64,000 nt of DNA from Massilia atriviolacea (GTDB taxonomy: Bacteria; Pseudomonadota; Gammaproteobacteria; Burkholderiales; Burkholderiaceae_D): assembly GCF_003953935.1 (NCBI RefSeq), contig NZ_RXLQ01000002.1:124001-188000 (forward strand), given 5' to 3'. A model generated the notes under the pieces. That model did not search any database, was not told the origin of the DNA, and saw nothing but the letters and a program-made list of their open reading frames with translations. Numbering within the stretch: position 1 is the stretch's first letter; each line of letters begins with the position of its first letter. Positions 62,368 through 64,000 of the stretch are shown here, piece by piece. Made by a program: the position numbers and the translations under genes.

Positions 62368-63615
62368 CTACTCCAGCACGGGCATACTGCCCTGGCGCAC
62401 CGGCTGCGACAGCGGGCCGGGCGCGGCACGCGCCGCGACCATCCGCGCACGCCGTTTGCGCACCCAGATCAGCACCCCGGTCACGCTCAGCATCGCCACC
62501 ACCACGCCCAGGAAGGACAGCACGATCCGGCCCGGCAAGCCGGCGATGCGGCCCGAATGCAGGGGGAACTGGAGCTGCAGGAAAATATCGCCCGCACTGC
62601 CGGTGCCCGGTACGCGGTCGGCCGCGAATGTGCCGTTCCGGCCGTCGAAATACAGCCAGGAATTGCCCAGCCCGACGTCGCCGTGGTCGTTGCCCGGCTG
62701 GAAAAATCCGACCCCGTACAGGCCGTATGCGGACGCGTAGAACACGCCGCCGACCGGCTCCGTCCAGCCGCGCTTGCTTCCTTCGGCACGCGCCAGCGCA
62801 ATCACCTGCTCGCGGCTGACCAGGGCCGGAATCGGTTTTTCCGGCGGATTCATGGTGCGGCTGGCAAACGCATCGGTGCTCAGGGTGGACACGGTCGAGA
62901 GCAGCGGACGCACCACGCGGTCGGTCAGGTTCATCGACACCGAGGTGATCGCCAGCACCAGCAGCAAGAGCCAGACCCAGACGCCGCCGGAGCGGTGCAG
63001 GTCGAAGTTGAGCTTGTGGCCGCCGGCCTTCCAGCGGAAGGCGAAGGATTTGCGCCAGCTGCGGAAGTTGGGAAACGACAAATACAGGGCGATGAAGCAA
63101 TCGACCACCCAGACAATGGCGATGATGCCCATGAACCAGATGCCCAGCTCGACGCCGCCCACGTCCGGAATATGCATCGTGTAATGCAGCTTGTACAGGA
63201 AGGGCAGCAGGTTTTCGCGCGACAGCGAAATCTGGCCCCACTCGCGCCTGGCCTGGATGGTGCCGGTGACCGGATCGACGCCGATCTGATTAAAGCCCAG
63301 CGCGTACGGCTTGCCGGTGGCCGGATCGATCGTGCCTTCGACCGACATCATCGACGTATGGCCCGGCTCGACCTCGGTCATCACATAGGTGACGCGCACG
63401 CGCGGATCGGCCGCCTCGATGGCGCGCGCCAGCGCGGGGCCGGGGATCTGGCGCCGGGCCGTCTCGCCGCTGTGGGCGTGGAACAGGTCCGGATTGAGCG
63501 CCGCGTCGAGCTCGTGATCGAAGGAGATCAGGGCGCCCGTTGCACCGGAGATGAACAGAAAGATTGCAACGCCGAGTCCGAACCAGCGGTGGAGAACGAC
63601 CAGTGCATGGCGCAT
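62368..63615 (-). CDS. PepSY-domain membrane protein (iron-regulated type)
   Basis: A 415-residue inner-membrane protein: TM1 (about residues 10-30), a periplasmic PepSY region ('LSFNRWFGLGVAIFLFISGA'-type start, 'RVTYVMTEVEPGHTSMMSVE'), further TM helices near 150-175, 200-225 and 355-380, and a cytoplasmic Arg-rich end. It matches the PiuB/FhuE-associated PepSY family, thought to help in ferric-siderophore reduction or release. It starts one base after the stop of the receptor gene, so they are co-transcribed. Confidence 0.85.
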   Translation of the reverse strand: MRHALVVLHRWFGLGVAIFLFISGATGALISFDHELDAALNPDLFHAHSGETARRQIPGPALARAIEAADPRVRVTYVMTEVEPGHTSMMSVEGTIDPATGKPYALGFNQIGVDPVTGTIQARREWGQISLSRENLLPFLYKLHYTMHIPDVGGVELGIWFMGIIAIVWVVDCFIALYLSFPNFRSWRKSFAFRWKAGGHKLNFDLHRSGGVWVWLLLLVLAITSVSMNLTDRVVRPLLSTVSTLSTDAFASRTMNPPEKPIPALVSREQVIALARAEGSKRGWTEPVGGVFYASAYGLYGVGFFQPGNDHGDVGLGNSWLYFDGRNGTFAADRVPGTGSAGDIFLQLQFPLHSGRIAGLPGRIVLSFLGVVVAMLSVTGVLIWVRKRRARMVAARAAPGPLSQPVRQGSMPVLE

Positions 63616-63616
63616 A

Positions 63617-64000
63617 TCAATACGTCCAGTTGAGGGTGGCGCTGGCGCTGCGTGGCGCCGCGTAGTAGGCCTGGCTCCAGTACAGCGAGGTCAGGTATTT
63701 TTTATCCGTGACGTTGTTCAGGTTCACGGCCAGGGTCATATTGCGGTTGATGTCGTAACGCGCCAACAGGCCCAGCGTGGCGTAGCTGTCCTGGCGCGTG
63801 ACGATGCCCGGTTCCTGCTCGCGCTCGATGTCGCTCTGCCAATTCAGCTTGGCGCCGATCTTGAGTTGCGGCACCATCGGCAGGCGGTAGGTGGTGGACA
63901 TGCGCAGCAGGCGGCGCGGCACGTAGGTCCGGGTCTTCCTGCCTTCGCCGTCTTCCACGTTGAGGTGGGTGTAGCCGACGCTGGCCAGCCAGCCTTTGGC
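63617..64000 (-). CDS. TonB-dependent siderophore receptor, C-terminal end (partial)
   Basis: The last 127 residues of a TonB-dependent outer-membrane receptor; the gene enters from the right edge and the rest is outside. It shows alternating transmembrane beta strands ('MSTTYRLPMVPQLKIGAKLN', 'LLARYDINRNMTLAVNLNNV') and the family end 'DKKYLTSLYWSQAYYAAPRS' with a final aromatic ('LNWTY'). It is of the FhuE/FpvA ferric-siderophore type and pairs with the PepSY gene. Confidence 0.88.
   Translation of the reverse strand, partial: AKGWLASVGYTHLNVEDGEGRKTRTYVPRRLLRMSTTYRLPMVPQLKIGAKLNWQSDIEREQEPGIVTRQDSYATLGLLARYDINRNMTLAVNLNNVTDKKYLTSLYWSQAYYAAPRSASATLNWTY

Overview
The window looks like the chromosome of a high-GC betaproteobacterium of the Oxalobacteraceae (Massilia/Duganella/Telluria type). 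The grounds are composition and gene content: an aryl-polyene (APE) locus, a large chemosensory locus, ketone-body/PHB enzymes, a monofunctional RelA and Burkholderiales-type porin. No lineage marker such as rRNA is present, so this is an inference. There are no insertion sequences, integrases or CRISPR arrays. About 62 complete genes are called, plus fragments at both ends.

Layout. (1) 1-8.1 kb: the 3' half of an aryl-polyene biosynthesis operon (thioesterase, LolA-like protein, MMPL exporter, DUF3261 lipoprotein, two ketosynthases, dehydratase, ketoreductase) and a small secreted protein. (2) 8.1-14.5 kb: a lipoprotein, a chemoreceptor, a porin, a PAS-LuxR regulator divergent from scoAB with a clear terminator, and a NarL-type response regulator. 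(3) 14.6-26.7 kb: one long co-directional signalling locus. It starts with an RsbQ-like hydrolase and a PAS hybrid kinase, then a receiver, a HAMP-less MCP with a CheZ-like motif, CheY, a STAS protein, CheA, MCP, CheW, CheR, CheD and CheB. (4) 26.7-32.5 kb: a BlaI/M56 system. Four copies of one dyad (TAGACW-N4-TGTCTA) lie in the two divergent promoter regions, so a small regulon can be read from the DNA. (5) 32.5-37.1 kb: dctA, a short LMW-PTP-like protein, a secreted protein, bdhA, a hydrolase and a RidA protein. (6) 37.1-41.8 kb: relA followed by an MlaE-type permease, an MCE protein and a lipoprotein. (7) 41.8-49.3 kb: a DUF4153 membrane protein, a lipoprotein with a Pro/Thr/Val linker, a VOC protein, a DUF1349 protein, MerR plus quinone reductase, a YdjM-like hydrolase, an intergenic region with tRNA-like folds, and exonuclease III. 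(8) 49.5-56.5 kb: a BaeSR-like two-component system and a 1541-residue RTX-like beta-solenoid protein. (9) 56.6-62.4 kb: a tight operon matching the uncharacterised Salmonella STM4015-STM4011 families (LRR-like protein, ATP-grasp, alkaline-phosphatase-fold hydrolase, two radical SAM enzymes), with an extra unknown gene at its end. (10) 62.4-64 kb: a PepSY membrane protein and the 3' end of a TonB-dependent receptor.

The best candidates for new biology are the STM4011-4015-type operon, the solenoid protein with exactly 18 consecutive 18-residue Asn-initiated repeats just upstream of it, the four-operator BlaI regulon, and the chemosensory locus with an RsbQ-like hydrolase/PAS-kinase input, a STAS protein and a receptor carrying a CheZ-like phosphatase motif.
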